From Bog-257 sp963834135 (lineage in GTDB: Bacteria; Acidobacteriota; Terriglobia; Terriglobales; Acidobacteriaceae): 64,000 bases of DNA. The stretch's first letter is position 1. Each line of letters opens with the position of its first letter. A program made the translations under genes and the position numbers. This document shows, one piece after another, positions 62,324 through 64,000 of the stretch. The notes under the pieces are model-generated. The model was not told where the DNA came from and made no database searches. It saw only the letters and a list, made by a program, of their open reading frames with translations. Location: positions 248,001 to 312,000 of the forward strand of contig CAWIAN010000013.1 of NCBI GenBank assembly GCA_963834135.1, in the 5' to 3' direction.

Positions 62324-63523
62324 TTATACGCCGGCGAAGAAGTTGCGCATCCGCTCCAGACCGCGTTGCAGGTTTTCCGGAGAAGTCGCGTATGACACTC
62401 GGATATGATCCTGCGTGCCGAACCCTTCGCCCGGAACCACAACTACGTGAGCTTCGTGAAGCAGCCTGCGTGCCACGTCGGAGCCCGCGCTCATGCCTCC
62501 GCGATCGAAGTAATGACTGACGTTGGGATAAGCGTAGAAAGCGCCGTTCGGCGCAGCGCAGGTGAGACCGGGAATCGCACGCAGACCTTCGACAACCTGG
62601 TTGCGCAGGGAAATGTAGCCGGCGAGCATCTGCTTCACCGGTTCCTGCGAGCCCGTGAGCGCTGCCACCGCAGCCTTCTGAACGATCGACGTGGGATTCG
62701 AGGTGCTCTGGCTCTGAAGCTTGCTCATGGCGCTGATGATCGGCGCCGGCCCCAGCGCATAGCCGAGACGCCAGCCCGTCATGGCATAGGTCTTGGACAG
62801 GGAACCGATGATGATCAGTCGTTCTTTCACTTCGTGAACACAACCGGCAGAGAACGAGTGTCCGGTGTGGTTCAGATATACGTAGCACTCGTCGGAAACC
62901 ACGTAAATGCCGCGATCGTGCGCCAGCTTTAACACAGCCGTCATATCGGCTGGCTTCATCACCGAGCCCGACGGATTGTTCGGCGAATTCAGGATGATGA
63001 CTTTCGTGCGTGGAGTGATGGCCTTCTCCACCATATCCGCCGTCAACGCGAAGTCATGCTTCTCGTCGGTGGCGATGTACACCGGCTCTCCGCCGGCATA
63101 ACGAACAATGTCTTTGAACGATACCCAGTAAGGAACCGGCAGGATCACCTCATCTCCATGATCCACCAGCACCTGAATCGCATTGAATAGCGCGTGCTTG
63201 CCACCGGTTGAAGCGATGCAATCTTCGCGCTTGTAGTCCGAACCAAAATCGGCGGCATGCCGATTCACGATGGCATCGCGCAGCTCCGCTGTTCCGCCCA
63301 CCGCCGTATATCTGGTGAAGTTGTTCTGGATGGCCGCAATCGCCGCTTCTTTGATGTGAGCCGGCGTATCGTAATGCGGCTCGCCCGCGCCGAAGTCCAC
63401 GAGATCGATTCCCGTGGCGCGCAGCTTTTCCGCTTCACCGGCGACTGCCATGGTGGCGGAAACCTCGATACGCTGAATCCGGTTTGTAAGAAACGACGAG
63501 AGCTGAGTTCCAACAGCAGTCAT
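62324..63523 (-). CDS. aspC: Pyridoxal-phosphate aminotransferase, aspartate aminotransferase type
   Basis: A 399-residue class I aminotransferase. It has TGGKHALFNAIQVL near 106, the cofactor Asn-Pro motif ILNSPNNPSGSVMKPADM near 175, DECYVYLNHTG near 210, and the active-site Lys in GSLSKTYAMTGWRLGYALG near 242. The substrate-carboxylate Arg is in the C-terminal RVSYATSPENL. It belongs to the Ib subgroup that includes aspartate aminotransferases with broader specificity, so another amino acid is possible. AAGGG lies eight bases before the ATG. Linked to manA and coaD by 3- and 10-base gaps. Confidence 0.9.
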   Translation of the reverse strand: MTAVGTQLSSFLTNRIQRIEVSATMAVAGEAEKLRATGIDLVDFGAGEPHYDTPAHIKEAAIAAIQNNFTRYTAVGGTAELRDAIVNRHAADFGSDYKREDCIASTGGKHALFNAIQVLVDHGDEVILPVPYWVSFKDIVRYAGGEPVYIATDEKHDFALTADMVEKAITPRTKVIILNSPNNPSGSVMKPADMTAVLKLAHDRGIYVVSDECYVYLNHTGHSFSAGCVHEVKERLIIIGSLSKTYAMTGWRLGYALGPAPIISAMSKLQSQSTSNPTSIVQKAAVAALTGSQEPVKQMLAGYISLRNQVVEGLRAIPGLTCAAPNGAFYAYPNVSHYFDRGGMSAGSDVARRLLHEAHVVVVPGEGFGTQDHIRVSYATSPENLQRGLERMRNFFAGV

Positions 63524-63533
63524 AGCTTGACCC

Positions 63534-64000
63534 TTATAAGAGATGCGTTGCTTGAGCAGCAGTATGGTAATGCGCGATTTTTTCGCGGACCCGGTCTTCC
63601 ACCATTTTAGGTACTAAACCATTGAGAGGTCCGCCGAGCTTGGCAATTTCGCGCACAATGCGTGAGCTGAGATAAGAATACTGTTCCGCAGGCATCATGA
63701 ATATGGTTTCTACCCGCGGCTCCATCTTGCGGTTCATGAGCGCCATCTGCAGTTCGAACTCGTAGTCGCTGATGGCGCGGATGCCGCGGAGTACGGCATT
63801 CGCGTTGTTCTTGATGCAGTAGTTGACCAGCAGACCTTCGAACGTGTCGACGCAGACGTTGTCGAGATCCGAGGTCATCGCTTCCAGCATCTGCCGCCGC
63901 TCTTCCATGGAAAAAAGTGTCTCACCCTTGTCCAGGTTGCGGGCGATAGCCACGATCAGCTTGTCGAACAGCTTGCTCCCGCGGTGGATCAGATCCAAGT
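63534..64000 (-). CDS. coaD: Pantetheine-phosphate adenylyltransferase, 3' part
   Basis: About 155 residues are visible; the first 20 or so, with the HIGH-like GSFDP-x-x-x-GH motif, lie beyond the window end. The remaining segment is diagnostic: LIHRGSKLFDKLIVAIARN, KGETLFSMEERRQMLE, RGIRAISDYEFELQMALMNR and MMPAEQYSYLSSRIVREIA, the CoaD active-site helices. The enzyme makes dephospho-CoA from 4'-phosphopantetheine and ATP. It is the first gene visible in the operon running aspC-manA-manC-phosphohexomutase. Confidence 0.95.
   Translation of the reverse strand, partial: LDLIHRGSKLFDKLIVAIARNLDKGETLFSMEERRQMLEAMTSDLDNVCVDTFEGLLVNYCIKNNANAVLRGIRAISDYEFELQMALMNRKMEPRVETIFMMPAEQYSYLSSRIVREIAKLGGPLNGLVPKMVEDRVREKIAHYHTAAQATHLL

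Overview
The window reads as a chromosomal segment of an acidobacterium (Acidobacteriota, Terriglobia-like). This is inferred from the overall gene content: a PEP-CTERM surface protein, large secreted proteins with Ig-like repeats, a mraZ-to-ftsZ division cluster that lacks murB and ddl, and cytochrome oxidase genes next to a Rieske/cytochrome b-c fusion. GC content is moderately high. I see no rRNA, tRNA, CRISPR array, phage or complete insertion sequence. Almost all genes are intact housekeeping genes, and coding density is high.

Layout. 1-2291 (+): tail of an M23 peptidase with a clear terminator, a YbgC-type thioesterase and a histidine ammonia-lyase. 2292-7330: looser accessory DNA with a truncated membrane-gene remnant next to a dispersed hairpin, a PEP-CTERM protein, a secreted protein with three DUF3395-like repeats, and two doubtful small membrane ORFs. 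7331-10975 (+): a class A penicillin-binding protein of the PBP1B type followed by a TPR protein that may be a lipoprotein. 10977-29662 (-): the complete division and cell wall operon, transcribed mraZ-rsmH-ftsL-ftsI-murE-murF-mraY-murD-ftsW-murG-murC-X-ftsQ-ftsA-ftsZ. Its promoter and a three-repeat MraZ operator are visible at 29791-29852. 30035-34225 (-): a 1051-residue secreted Ig-repeat protein with its terminator, a four-helix membrane protein and an FmdB-type zinc ribbon protein.

34390-46195 (+): a YheT-type hydrolase, then a sugar-phosphate cluster tkt-zwf-HAD-tal-pgi-rpiA-GH63 covering most of the pentose phosphate pathway (no gnd or 6-phosphogluconolactonase here). 46192-47712 (-): an orphan MacB-type permease-like protein. 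47936-55231 (+): a respiratory operon with a recognisable promoter, coxB-coxA-coxC-membrane protein-dihaem cytochrome c-Rieske-cytochrome b/c fusion, which together would take electrons from quinol to oxygen. 55368-58369: small genes, a second TPR protein and two Cys/His-rich secreted proteins likely to bind metal. 58527-64000 (-): phosphohexomutase, manC, manA, an aminotransferase and the 3' part of coaD; the first three would make GDP-mannose.

The points most worth a second look are: the mraZ autoregulatory site; the degenerate nucleotidyltransferase-like gene that sits where murB and ddl usually lie; the PBP1B-TPR lipoprotein pair; the tandem DUF3395 secreted protein; the Cys-rich pair with palindromic upstream sites; the PDFF variant of the quinol-site motif in cytochrome b; and dispersed REP-like hairpins inside the otherwise tight division operon. 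I did not find a clearly new defence or mobile system.
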